Counted from the stretch's first letter, positions 6,170 to 13,257 are shown. The stretch: 16,565 nucleotides of DNA from an uncultured Dialister sp. (GCA_900314595.1 OMVW01000036.1:1-16565); one strand, 5' to 3'. Numbers and translations: made by a program. Notes: generated by a model from the sequence alone, not told the origin.

Positions 6170-7618
6170 TTGAATCTCGATGAAAAATCACTCTACAAAA
6201 TTTTCAAAACGAGGGATGCCCGCTATGACGGACGATTTTTCGTGGGTGTGAAGACCACAGGCATTTACTGCCGCCCTGTCTGTCCCACCATGCCGAAGGA
6301 GAAGAACTGCGTGTATTTCGAATCCCAGGCAGCGGCGGAAAAGGCGGGTTTCCGGCCCTGCCTCTTATGCCGGCCGGAACTCGCCCCTGGCTATGCACCC
6401 ATCGATTTTAGAAAAAATACCGCTTACCGGGCAAAGAGGATGTTTGAAGAAAAAATTTCCTCGGAAAAGCCTATCGAAGAGGTATGTGAAGTCATAGGCT
6501 GCACAGACCGTCATCTCCGGCGGGTTTTCCATGAAGAATTCGGCGTGACTCCCATCGAATACCTCCAGACCTGCCGGCTCCTCCTGGCGAAGGAACTTCT
6601 GACGGATACGGGGATTTCCATGACCGACGTGGCCTATGCCTCCGGTTTCCGGAGCATCCGGCGGTTCAATACCCTTTTCAAGGAAAAATACCATCTCACC
6701 CCTTCTTCCTTCCGGAAAAAAGCGGCCGGAAAAGTGCCCGGCGAGATTACAGTCAAAGTGGGATATAGAAAGCCTTTCCTCTATGAGCCGCTTCTGAAAT
6801 TCATCGCAGACCGGACGATTGAGGGAATGGAAAAAGTGGAAAAGGGCGTCTATACAAGGACCATTTCCATCAGAAAAGGAAATAAAAAATACAGCGGACT
6901 CCTCCATATTTCCAACAATGAAAAGAAGAGCTGCCTCAATCTTACCATTTCCGAAGGCCTTCTCCCGTTACTGCCGGAACTGATGGCAAAGGTGAAGAAC
7001 CAGTTCGACCTGTACGCAAGTCCCGAGGAAATTTATGAAGGACTCTCCCCCATCAATACAGTCGTCCCCGGCGCTTTTCCGAAAGGGACGAGGATACCGG
7101 GAAGCATGGATGATTTCGAAATATGCGTGCGGGCGGTAATCGGCCAGCTGGTGAGCGTGAAAGGCGCAAGGACCACTTTGAAAAAATTTGTGGAAACTTT
7201 CGGAGAAAAACTTCCCGAAGACAATATGTATCTTTTCCCTACCTGCGACCAATTTGCGGGGCATGCGGCAGATATTACCGAAATGCTGGGCCCTCTGGGA
7301 ATTACAAAGATGAAAGCCTATGCCATAGAGGGAGCTGCGAGGTACCTCATGGAAAATCCGGGGCCCTTCCGGGACTCGCCGGACGTGGAACGTAAAATCA
7401 GAGACCTTATGGCCATCAAAGGCATCGGACCATGGACAGCGGAATATATTTCCATGAGGACCATGCAGAATACAAATATCCTTCTGGATCGGGATTATGG
7501 AATCAAAAAAATGATGGATGCATTCCCGGCCCTGAAGGACAAAAAGCTGCAGGAAAGCTGGAATCCCTGGAAAACATACATCACCGTAGGTTTATGGAAT
7601 CTGGAAATGGGAGGTTAA
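6170..7618 (+). CDS. Ada-AraC-AlkA fusion: alkylation-response activator and 3-methyladenine DNA glycosylase
   Basis: A 482-residue three-part protein. Residues 1-75 form the Ada metal-binding domain, with Cys34, Cys38, Cys64 and Cys67 (GIYCRPVC and FRPCLLC); by homology the first Cys accepts methyl groups from phosphotriesters. Residues about 80-185 form an AraC-type double helix-turn-helix (CTDRHLRRVFHEEFGVTP; YASGFRSIRRFNTLFKEKY). Residues about 190-310 resemble the AlkA N-terminal domain. Residues about 315-482 form an HhH-GPD glycosylase, with IKGIGPWTAEY and catalytic Asp442 in LLDRDYGIKK. So one chain could sense damage, activate transcription and excise alkylated bases. The same fusion is known in other phyla, including mycobacteria. 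Start: TTG at 6170 after AAGGAAGTGAGGCAGG; the next in-frame Met is inside the Ada domain. It is translationally coupled to the downstream ogt-type gene. Confidence 0.9.
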   Translation: MNLDEKSLYKIFKTRDARYDGRFFVGVKTTGIYCRPVCPTMPKEKNCVYFESQAAAEKAGFRPCLLCRPELAPGYAPIDFRKNTAYRAKRMFEEKISSEKPIEEVCEVIGCTDRHLRRVFHEEFGVTPIEYLQTCRLLLAKELLTDTGISMTDVAYASGFRSIRRFNTLFKEKYHLTPSSFRKKAAGKVPGEITVKVGYRKPFLYEPLLKFIADRTIEGMEKVEKGVYTRTISIRKGNKKYSGLLHISNNEKKSCLNLTISEGLLPLLPELMAKVKNQFDLYASPEEIYEGLSPINTVVPGAFPKGTRIPGSMDDFEICVRAVIGQLVSVKGARTTLKKFVETFGEKLPEDNMYLFPTCDQFAGHAADITEMLGPLGITKMKAYAIEGAARYLMENPGPFRDSPDVERKIRDLMAIKGIGPWTAEYISMRTMQNTNILLDRDYGIKKMMDAFPALKDKKLQESWNPWKTYITVGLWNLEMGG

Positions 7619-7619
7619 T

Positions 7620-8153
7620 ATGCAGTACGTCAGTCATTATGCATCGCCTCTGGGAGACATCACCCTGGCGGCGGATGAAAAAGGCCTCACGGGCCTCTGG
7701 TTTGACGGGCAGAAATATTTCGCCCTCTATCTCGACAAGGAGCACGAGGAAAAAGAACTTCCCGTCTTTCAGCAGGCAAAGAAATGGCTGGACATCTATT
7801 TCTCCGGCAAAGAGCCCCATGTGGACGTGCCCCTCCACTTCACGGGAAGCGATTTCCAGAATGAAGTATGGGAAATCCTCTATTCCATCCCCTATGGAAA
7901 AACCATGACCTATGGAGAAATTGCCCAGATCATGGCTAAAAAACGGGACCTTGCCCGCATGTCCGCCCAGGCTGTGGGCGGGGCGGTTGCCAGAAATGAA
8001 ATTTCCCTCATTGTACCCTGCCACCGGGTGGTAGGATCGAATGGAAGCCTCACCGGCTATGCGGGAGGAATCAGCAGAAAAGCGGCCCTTCTCAAAATGG
8101 AAGGCGGATTCAAGGATACCTTCTTCGTCCCGAAAAAGAGCACTGCGCCGTGA
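7620..8153 (+). CDS. ogt: Methylated-DNA--[protein]-cysteine methyltransferase (Ogt type)
   Basis: A 177-residue suicide repair protein that removes methyl groups from O6-methylguanine and O4-methylthymine. The active site is IVPCHRVVG with acceptor Cys134. The helix-turn-helix DNA-binding region (FQNEVWEILYSIPYGKTMTYGEIAQ) and the NxxxLIVPCHRV context are complete, as is the GSLTGYAGG loop after the active site. The N-terminal ribonuclease-like domain is present and no Ada domain is attached, so this is the stand-alone Ogt/AdaB form. The ATG comes one base after the stop of the Ada-AlkA gene, and its ribosome binding site (GGGAGG) lies in the last Gly codons of that gene, which indicates one operon with coupled translation. 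The two products together cover phosphotriester, N3- and O6-alkyl damage. Confidence 0.95.
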   Translation: MQYVSHYASPLGDITLAADEKGLTGLWFDGQKYFALYLDKEHEEKELPVFQQAKKWLDIYFSGKEPHVDVPLHFTGSDFQNEVWEILYSIPYGKTMTYGEIAQIMAKKRDLARMSAQAVGGAVARNEISLIVPCHRVVGSNGSLTGYAGGISRKAALLKMEGGFKDTFFVPKKSTAP

Positions 8154-8172
8154 GTAACAGATAAAAATTCAG

Positions 8173-8216
8173 AAATCCCTCTGTAGAACCTTTTCAATGG
8201 TACTGAGGGATTTTTT
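8173..8216 (+). terminator. Terminator of the alkylation repair operon
   Basis: AAATCCCTC (8173-8181) pairs with GAGGGATTT (8205-8213), followed by TTTT. The 23-nt loop contains a smaller ACC/GGT stem. Confidence 0.8.
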
Positions 8217-8260
8217 ATCTTATCATTCACAGGGCAAATGATAAGATAAATGATAAGATA
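8216..8260 (+). repeat. 12-bp inverted repeat plus tandem copy, downstream of the ogt terminator
   Basis: TATCTTATCATT (8216-8227), a 9-nt loop, then AATGATAAGATA (8237-8248): perfect 12-bp arms. The right arm is immediately duplicated in tandem (8249-8260). It is AT-rich. It could extend the terminator hairpin or be a protein-binding site; nothing shows which. Confidence 0.7.
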
Positions 8261-8273
8261 AAATCAAAAAGAG

Positions 8274-8324
8274 GCAGTTAAAGGGGTAACTTTTGACAAA
8301 ATTGAAAAAGTTACCCCCTTAACT
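8274..8324 (+). repeat. 51-bp inverted-repeat element, copy 1 (upstream of the ATPase gene)
   Basis: GCAGTTAAAGGGGTAACTTT begins a 19-bp-arm inverted repeat with an 11-nt loop (GACAAAATTGA). The only difference from copy 2 at 9614-9664 is one C/T base in the right arm, which costs one pair here. Each arm also holds a smaller dyad, AGTTA-N6-TAACT. The last base overlaps the -35 hexamer of the ATPase promoter. Confidence 0.9.
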
Positions 8325-8352
8325 TGATGTTTTTCCCATAATTTCATATACT
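8324..8352 (+). promoter_or_regulatory. Sigma-A promoter of the ATPase gene
   Basis: TTGATG, exactly 17 nt, then TATACT. The -35 box abuts the inverted-repeat element, so a protein bound there would touch the polymerase. Confidence 0.65.
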
Positions 8353-8375
8353 GGAAAGAAAGTGAGGTGGATAGG

Positions 8376-9608
8376 ATGAAGGTCTACAAAAGAGAAAATT
8401 ACCTGAAGCGAATTCGCGGATTCTATCATGATACGGAAATCATCAAAGTCATTACAGGGATCCGGCGCTGCGGGAAATCCTGCCTCATGCAGAGTATAGC
8501 CGATGAGCTGATAGCAGCAGGAATTCCCTCTGAAAACGTGATTTATCTGAATCTGGACAAGAGAGAATATCAGAAAATCACTGCTTCCGATGATCTGGAT
8601 GCTCTCATTGAACAGAAAACCGCACATCTCCCGGGTGTGAAATACCTTTTTATTGATGAGATTCAGAATGTAAAGGATTTCGAACTGGTCATCAATGGAT
8701 ACCGTGAAGAAGGGGATATTTCCATATTCATCACCGTTTCCAATTCCTACCTTCTAAGCGGTGAACTGGCCACGAAACTGACAGGACGGTACCTGGAATT
8801 CGAGCTTTATACACTGAGTTTTGAAGAGTACCTGGGGATGAAGCAATTTCTTGGAAAGCCGCTCCAACCGGATCTGACCGGTGAATTTGACCTTTACCTG
8901 GCAGAAGGCGGATTTCCAAAAGCTCTGCAGTACGAAGGTATGGACAAACAGACCTATGTACAGGGGGTCATTCAGGAAATATTTGAGAAAGACATCCGGA
9001 AACGGGTCAAAATCCGTAAAGTTTCTGTCTTTGACACAGTGCAAAGGTTTATTATCAATAATTTTGGCTCCACCATGAGTCTCACAAACATGCTGGACGA
9101 TTTACGCAGGAATGGATGCGAAATCAAAAGAGAAACATTAAACCGGTATATCACCATTCTGGAAGATGCTAAAATCATATATCCCTGCCGCCGGTTCGAT
9201 CTGAAATCAAGGAAATCCATTGCCGGCGAGCAGAAATATTACGTTGCCGACCTGGGACTGTACTATGCCCTGAATACGGATGCCCGAGTCAATTACGGCC
9301 CTGCCATGGAAAACGTAGTATTTATCTATGCGAAATCAAAGGGTTACAAAGTCAGTGTAGGCAGGATTGGTAAACTGGAATGTGATTTCATACTGAATAT
9401 GGCAAACCGTGACTATGCTTATGTACAGGTGGCTATGACCATCATGAGCAGCCGGGAGACGGAAGACCGGGAATACAGGCCCTTTGAAAAAATACGGGAC
9501 AATTATCCAAAGTACCTCATGACCCGGAATGACCTCATTCAGCAACGCGATGGAATCAGACACGTGAATGCGCCGTCTTTCATGAAGGATAACCGGCTTT
9601 TTATATAA
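8376..9608 (+). CDS. AAA_14 / DUF4143 ATP-binding protein
   Basis: A 410-residue protein of the widespread prokaryotic AAA_14-DUF4143 ATPase group. Walker A is GIRRCGKS (Gly28-Ser35). Walker B is YLFIDEIQ (Asp94, Glu95). A sensor-like ITVSNSYLLSGELATKLTGR follows, where the family usually has a Gly for the Val after IT. The C-terminal DUF4143 part has a winged-helix-like middle and a nuclease-fold segment, LECDFIL then YAYVQVAM (Glu335, Asp337, Gln351), resembling a PD-(D/E)xK core. Family function is not established; members are patchily distributed, suggesting transfer. Start: ATG at 8376 with GAGG eight bases upstream; a GTG three codons earlier overlaps that ribosome binding site. The gene lies exactly between two copies of a 51-bp inverted-repeat element. 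Confidence 0.88.
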   Translation: MKVYKRENYLKRIRGFYHDTEIIKVITGIRRCGKSCLMQSIADELIAAGIPSENVIYLNLDKREYQKITASDDLDALIEQKTAHLPGVKYLFIDEIQNVKDFELVINGYREEGDISIFITVSNSYLLSGELATKLTGRYLEFELYTLSFEEYLGMKQFLGKPLQPDLTGEFDLYLAEGGFPKALQYEGMDKQTYVQGVIQEIFEKDIRKRVKIRKVSVFDTVQRFIINNFGSTMSLTNMLDDLRRNGCEIKRETLNRYITILEDAKIIYPCRRFDLKSRKSIAGEQKYYVADLGLYYALNTDARVNYGPAMENVVFIYAKSKGYKVSVGRIGKLECDFILNMANRDYAYVQVAMTIMSSRETEDREYRPFEKIRDNYPKYLMTRNDLIQQRDGIRHVNAPSFMKDNRLFI

Positions 9609-9613
9609 AAATA

Positions 9614-9664
9614 GCAGTTAAAGGGGTAACTTTTGACAAAATTGAAAAAGTTACCCCTTTAACT
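9614..9664 (+). repeat. 51-bp inverted-repeat element, copy 2 (between ATPase and Fic genes)
   Basis: Arms AGTTAAAGGGGTAACTTTT (9616-9634) and AAAAGTTACCCCTTTAACT (9646-9664) are perfectly complementary over 19 bp. It starts five bases after the ATPase stop codon, in the same orientation as copy 1. It has no T-run, so it is not a typical terminator, though the RNA would fold. Confidence 0.9.
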
Positions 9665-9688
9665 ATGGAATTGTTTTTCCCAATCTAA

Positions 9689-9717
9689 TTGCTTTTCTCC
9701 CAAAAATCACATAAAAT
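9689..9717 (+). promoter_or_regulatory. Sigma-A promoter of the Fic gene
   Basis: TTGCTT, a 17-nt spacer, then TAAAAT, about 42 bp before the Fic start and 25 bp after the inverted-repeat element. TTTTTCCCA occurs between the element and the promoter in both loci. Confidence 0.6.
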
Positions 9718-9758
9718 TGTGAGAAAGAGAAGACCGTTTGGGAGAAAGGGGATAAATT

Positions 9759-10814
9759 ATGAGGGAATTTGATTATCGACTGTTGAAAAATCGTACATGG
9801 GATAATGAAATTCTGTCTTATGTGGCCCAAATCCATGAACACAAAGGCAGGCAGGAGCTTTTCCTGCGTCAGAAACCGGTAGAACTCCGGCGTCTCATTG
9901 AAATCGCAAAAATCCAAAGTACGGAAAGCTCCAACCGTATCGAAGGCATTATGACCACCCATCCGCGACTGAAGCAGCTGATGGATGACCGGACTACCCC
10001 CAGGAACAGGGCTGAAAAAGAAATTCTTGGCTATCGGAATGTTCTTTCCCTGATGCATCAAAATTACAGGGACATTCCACTGACGCCCAACTATATCCTG
10101 CAGCTTCATGGGGAATTATTGAAATTAACCACGCTTACCTATGGAGGCAGATTCAAGACCGTTCCCAACGTAATTGATATGATTATGGGTGATGGGAAAA
10201 AAGTGACTCTGTTCCGCCCTCTGGAGCCTTACGAAACACCGGAGGCTATAGAGCACCTTTGTGAAAGTTTCAGGCAGGCAGAAGGAGAAGAACTGATTGA
10301 TTTACTGATCCTGATTCCCTGTTTTATCCTTGACTTTCTCTGTATTCATCCCTTCAATGACGGAAATGGACGGATGAGCCGCCTCCCGACTCTGCTTCTG
10401 CTTTACCGGAGCGGATACATGGTTGGGCAGTACATCAGTATAGAAAAGGCAATTGCAGATACAAAAGAGGATTATTATGATGCTCTGGCCCGTTCGGATC
10501 AGGGCTGGCATGAGGGGCGCAATGATCCAAAGCCCTTTATCCGGTATATGCTGGCCATTATTCTTTCCTGCTATAGAGACTTTGAAAAAAGACTTCAGAT
10601 TTCGGAACAGGCAGGGGTGCGCAGTACATCCTATGACATTGTGAAAAAGTGCGCAGAAAATAAAATCGGGACTTTTACGAAACGGGAAATACTGATCGAG
10701 TGCCCCAGCCTGGGCAGCTCTTCTGTAGAAGCTGCATTGAAAAAACTTGTTTCTGAAGGATACCTTGAGAGGCTGGGGAGCGGAAGAAAAACCCATTATG
10801 TTCGTAACGACTGA
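9759..10814 (+). CDS. Fic family protein (predicted AMPylase) with N-terminal self-inhibitory motif
   Basis: A 351-residue Fic protein. The catalytic core is HPFNDGNGRMSR (His197 to Arg208), a full match to HxFx(D/E)GNGRxxR, so nucleotidyl transfer to a hydroxyl side chain (usually AMPylation) is expected. SNRIEG (Ser58-Gly63) fits the class II inhibitory helix (S/T)xxxE(G/N), with Glu62 as the blocking residue; this predicts an enzyme held inactive until relieved. The N-terminal region is the Fic_N domain. Residues about 285-345 look like a winged helix (FTKREILIECPSLGSSSVEAALKKLVSEGYLERLGSGRKTHYV by position, key turn SLGSSSVEAAL), typical of this subgroup. No separate antitoxin is adjacent. 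It has its own promoter and terminator. Start ATG 9759 follows GGGAGAAAGGGGATAAATT. Confidence 0.92.
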   Translation: MREFDYRLLKNRTWDNEILSYVAQIHEHKGRQELFLRQKPVELRRLIEIAKIQSTESSNRIEGIMTTHPRLKQLMDDRTTPRNRAEKEILGYRNVLSLMHQNYRDIPLTPNYILQLHGELLKLTTLTYGGRFKTVPNVIDMIMGDGKKVTLFRPLEPYETPEAIEHLCESFRQAEGEELIDLLILIPCFILDFLCIHPFNDGNGRMSRLPTLLLLYRSGYMVGQYISIEKAIADTKEDYYDALARSDQGWHEGRNDPKPFIRYMLAIILSCYRDFEKRLQISEQAGVRSTSYDIVKKCAENKIGTFTKREILIECPSLGSSSVEAALKKLVSEGYLERLGSGRKTHYVRND

Positions 10815-10817
10815 ATA

Positions 10818-10857
10818 TCAAAAAGCCCTTCATCCTTTCAGGAGAAGGGCTTTTTGA
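10818..10857 (+). terminator. Terminator of the Fic gene
   Basis: TCAAAAAGCCCTTC and GAAGGGCTTTTTGA form a perfect 14-bp stem around a 12-nt loop, with T-runs on both strands. No minus-strand gene nearby needs it. Confidence 0.9.
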
Positions 10858-10930
10858 TGGGGCTGGTTTTGCTGCACCTGGTATGCATCGATTTTAAAGA
10901 AAAGACGGATTTGTCATTGATGTTTTTCGA

Positions 10931-10959
10931 TTTACTTATTTCTCATTTTCTAGTACAAT
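10931..10959 (+). promoter_or_regulatory. Promoter of the flavin oxidoreductase gene
   Basis: TTTACT, a 17-nt spacer, then TACAAT. The leader to the ATG is about 107 nt and contains a heptamer array. The rest of 10858-10930 shows nothing I can name. Confidence 0.55.
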
Positions 10960-10992
10960 AAAAATAAAGAAATCAATCGGTCATTGCCTTTT

Positions 10993-11034
10993 GACGTCTG
11001 ACATCTAATGGCTGATGGCGAATAACGAATCACG
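10993..11034 (-). repeat. Heptamer array W6 (6 units)
   Basis: Minus-strand units CGTGATT, CGTTATT, CGCCATC, AGCCATT, AGATGTC and AGACGTC, contiguous with exact 7-bp period. The first two words are identical to units of W2 and W1. It lies in the 5' leader of the oxidoreductase gene, reading against it. Neighbouring units are most alike in pairs. Confidence 0.7.
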
Positions 11035-11072
11035 ACTATATTTATTTCTATATTATATAAAGGAGAAAGCAC

Positions 11073-12599
11073 ATGACCAATTTCGACGTAATCATCATCG
11101 GTACGGGAGCAGGAAATATTATTGCGGATGCTGCCATTGCCAATGGAAAATCGGTGGCTATCATTGAAAAAGGCGCTTTCGGCGGCACCTGCCTGAACCG
11201 GGGCTGTATTCCTACAAAAGTCATGGTGACTGCAGCAAACCGGGTCCGGGAAATCCGGGAAAGCGCACGAATCGGAGTGAACGCGGAGGAACCCTCCATC
11301 GACTGGGATATCCTTTCCAAACGGCTCTGGCATAAAATCGGTGAAAATAAAGGAATCAAAGAGTATTATGCCCAGTTCCCCAACGTTCACATTTATGAAG
11401 GCACTGCCTCCTTTGCTTCTTCAAAGGTCATCCATATTTCCATGAATGACGGAGGAAGCGAAATGATCAGGGGTGAAAAAATCTTCATCGGTGTGGGTGC
11501 ACGCACAAATATCCCGAAAATCGAAGGCCTGCAAGAAACCGGTTACATCACTTCTGAATCCTTCTTCGGCGAAAAATTTCCAAAGAAGCCCTATAAAAGC
11601 CTCATCATCATCGGCGGAGGACCGATCGGCTGCGAATTTGCCCATGCCCTGGATGCGGCGGGAACGAAAGTCACCATCATCCAGCACAATGTAAGGCTCC
11701 TTCCGAAAGAAGACGAAGATATTTCCGCCTTCCTCCTGAAGCAGTTCTTGTCCTACGGCATCGATGTCAAACTGAATAAAAATACGATTTCCGTCCATAA
11801 AGAAGGAAATGAAAAAGTTCTGATCATAAAGGACCGGGCAACGGGTATCGAAGAAGCAGTAAAAGCAGAGGAAATCCTCGTCTCCCCGGGCATCGTCCCG
11901 GTTTCCGACCTGCTGCACCTGGAAAATACGTCCGTCAAAACGGACAAGCGGGGCTATATCCTCACCAATGAATTTCTGGAAACGACCCAGGAAGGCATCT
12001 GGGCCATTGGAGATATCAACGGTCAGGCCCCCTTCCGCCACAAGGCAAATAACGAAGCGGAAATCGCATCCCACAATCTTTTCTATGAAAAAGACCCGCA
12101 GAAATGGCGCTGGATGCGCTATGACTGCATTCCCGCCGTCACCTATACATACCCCGAAGCAGCTCACGTGGGACTCACCGAAGCAGATGCACGGAAAAAA
12201 GGATTTGACGTGGACGTGGCAGTGAACCACTACTCTGCCTCTGCCAAAGGTTATGCCCTGGGCTTCGAACCGGGAGACGAAGATGACGGATTCATCAAAC
12301 TGATTCTGGACAAAAAGACCGAAAAAATCCTGGGCGCCTATATCATCGGCCCCGAAGCATCCATATTGATCCAGCCCTTCGTGAAATCCATGGTGGACGG
12401 GACTTCCACAGTCACCCTGGTGCACGAGGAAATCGGAAGCGAAACGGTACGATCCCTCCGGGCCCTCCCCCTGAAACGGACCCTGGACAGCCGGAGCCTT
12501 CAGTCCTTCGACGAAACCATGACGCCCCATCCCTCCCTCTCCGAATTCACCATGTGGACGAGGTATTACTATAAACCGGAACGGCTGCTGAAGAAATAA
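11073..12599 (+). CDS. Class I pyridine nucleotide-disulfide oxidoreductase (dihydrolipoyl dehydrogenase-like)
   Basis: A 508-residue FAD enzyme. FAD-binding GTGAGN starts at residue 10. The redox-active disulfide is Cys40/Cys45 in GGTCLNRGCIPTK. The NAD(P)-binding motif is IIIGGGPIGCEFA (about 178-190). The second FAD motif is GIWAIGDING. The C-terminal active-site pair is His486/Glu491 in PHPSLSE, so the catalytic set is complete. It is longer than typical dihydrolipoyl dehydrogenases (about 460-475), with extra sequence before PHPSLSE and a TMWTRYYYKPERLLKK tail. No 2-oxoacid dehydrogenase or glycine cleavage genes adjoin it. Mercuric or mycothiol/thiol reductase-like roles are alternatives; I do not choose. 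Start ATG 11073 with AAGGAGA upstream. Confidence 0.88.
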   Translation: MTNFDVIIIGTGAGNIIADAAIANGKSVAIIEKGAFGGTCLNRGCIPTKVMVTAANRVREIRESARIGVNAEEPSIDWDILSKRLWHKIGENKGIKEYYAQFPNVHIYEGTASFASSKVIHISMNDGGSEMIRGEKIFIGVGARTNIPKIEGLQETGYITSESFFGEKFPKKPYKSLIIIGGGPIGCEFAHALDAAGTKVTIIQHNVRLLPKEDEDISAFLLKQFLSYGIDVKLNKNTISVHKEGNEKVLIIKDRATGIEEAVKAEEILVSPGIVPVSDLLHLENTSVKTDKRGYILTNEFLETTQEGIWAIGDINGQAPFRHKANNEAEIASHNLFYEKDPQKWRWMRYDCIPAVTYTYPEAAHVGLTEADARKKGFDVDVAVNHYSASAKGYALGFEPGDEDDGFIKLILDKKTEKILGAYIIGPEASILIQPFVKSMVDGTSTVTLVHEEIGSETVRSLRALPLKRTLDSRSLQSFDETMTPHPSLSEFTMWTRYYYKPERLLKK

Positions 12600-12605
12600 A
12601 ACTAG

Positions 12606-12645
12606 AAAAGCAGGTTTTAAGGAGATTCCTTAAAAACCTGCTTTT
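12606..12645 (+). terminator. Terminator of the flavin oxidoreductase gene
   Basis: AAAAGCAGGTTTTAAGGA pairs with TCCTTAAAAACCTGCTTTT with one bulged base. It has T-rich tails on both strands, so it can serve the convergent toxin gene too. Confidence 0.85.
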
Positions 12646-12660
12646 AATTTTAATACCATT

Positions 12661-12936
12661 TTATAAGTTTAGTACATCGCTATGGGAACCGGTCCGGGCA
12701 ACAGTCAGAATCAATACATTGTGGTCAATCCGGTAAATCAGCAGCCAGTCGGGCTGGATGTGGCATTCACGGAATCCGGCATAATTGCCCGTTAAAGCAA
12801 GATCATGATATTTCATTTCCAATGGCTCTTCTGTGGCCAGGACACGGATGACCTGTTTCAGAAGATTCATATTCAAGCCCCGTTTCCGGCAGCGTTTGTA
12901 ATCTTTTCTGAATTGACGGGTAGTAGTAATATTCAG
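12661..12936 (-). CDS. YafQ-family type II toxin lacking a canonical start codon
   Basis: The frame encodes a full YafQ/RelE-fold mRNA interferase. From CTG at 12934-12936 it reads about 91 residues beginning with (M)NITTTRQFRKDYKR. Family residues are present: His in KYHDLALTG, His and Asp-Trp in ECHIQPDW, and Arg and His in ARTGSHSD. The usual terminal Phe (SDLF) is replaced by SDVL. No ATG, GTG or TTG opens the full-length frame: the in-frame codons available are ATA (12940-12942) and CTG. A TTG at 12874-12876 would remove about 20 N-terminal residues. The AAGGA in the antitoxin end is nine bases from the ATA. So either a rare start is used or the toxin is silenced. It is on the same strand as the antitoxin and overlaps its end if the ATA is used. 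Confidence 0.75.
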   Translation of the reverse strand: MNITTTRQFRKDYKRCRKRGLNMNLLKQVIRVLATEEPLEMKYHDLALTGNYAGFRECHIQPDWLLIYRIDHNVLILTVARTGSHSDVLNL

Positions 12937-12938
12937 CG

Positions 12939-13220
12939 CTATTCATCCAGGTCCTTAAACAATTCATCCGGAGAAGAGTAAACTTTTGCCTTCCCCTTTC
13001 CTTCGGCAATATCCCGGGCTTCCTGCATGGCAGCTTCGGTTTCACGATTATACCGGGGCACTCTGACCTCGAATGGAATCCCTCCCACGAGAAGGGATTT
13101 CGCGATAAACATATTGATCGCCTGGGGAAGGGTCATGCCCAGTGTACTGAAAAGGTTTTCCGCATCCAGCTTTGTCTGCTCACTCATACGCATATTGAAA
13201 TTGGCAGTTTTGACAGCCAT
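12939..13220 (-). CDS. RelB/DinJ-family antitoxin
   Basis: A 93-residue antitoxin beginning MAVKTANFNMRMSEQ. The N-terminal ribbon-helix-helix (ANFNMRMSEQTKLDAENLFSTLGMTLPQAINMFI) is typical of RelB/DinJ and would bind its own operator. The C-terminal half (VPRYNRETEAAMQEARDIAEG and a charged tail ending DELFKDLDE) would wrap the toxin. The frame stays open 14 codons further upstream, but the ATG at 13218-13220 has GGTG at suitable distance and matches the usual family N-terminus. It ends in TAG, a codon that shares its middle base with the third base of the toxin's ATA. Confidence 0.88.
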   Translation of the reverse strand: MAVKTANFNMRMSEQTKLDAENLFSTLGMTLPQAINMFIAKSLLVGGIPFEVRVPRYNRETEAAMQEARDIAEGKGKAKVYSSPDELFKDLDE

Positions 13221-13257
13221 ATGAATCACCATCCCCGAAGATATATTACTTTTTAAT

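Noticed and set aside
8274..9664. Insertion sequence with the 51-bp elements as terminal inverted repeats
   Set aside because: The two copies are direct, not inverted, relative to each other; no target-site duplication is evident and the gene inside is an ATPase rather than a transposase. An excisable cassette remains possible and is listed as a finding.
9614..9664. Copy 2 of the 51-bp element as the ATPase terminator
   Set aside because: The stem is long and would fold, but no T-run follows and the same element stands upstream of the ATPase promoter, so a plain terminator role does not explain it.
10858..11072. Riboswitch in the long leader of the flavin oxidoreductase gene
   Set aside because: The leader is taken up by the heptamer array; I see no known aptamer core or terminator/anti-terminator pair.
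11421..12530. 369-codon minus-strand frame inside the flavin oxidoreductase gene
   Set aside because: Antisense shadow of a gene with complete FAD, disulfide and NAD(P) motifs; no start signals of its own.
12803..12946. Frame starting at the ATG that overlaps the antitoxin end (MNSAEYYYYPSIQKR...)
   Set aside because: It has good ribosome binding site spacing, but the product has no toxin motifs and is the +1 reading of the YafQ sequence. Kept only as evidence about the toxin start.
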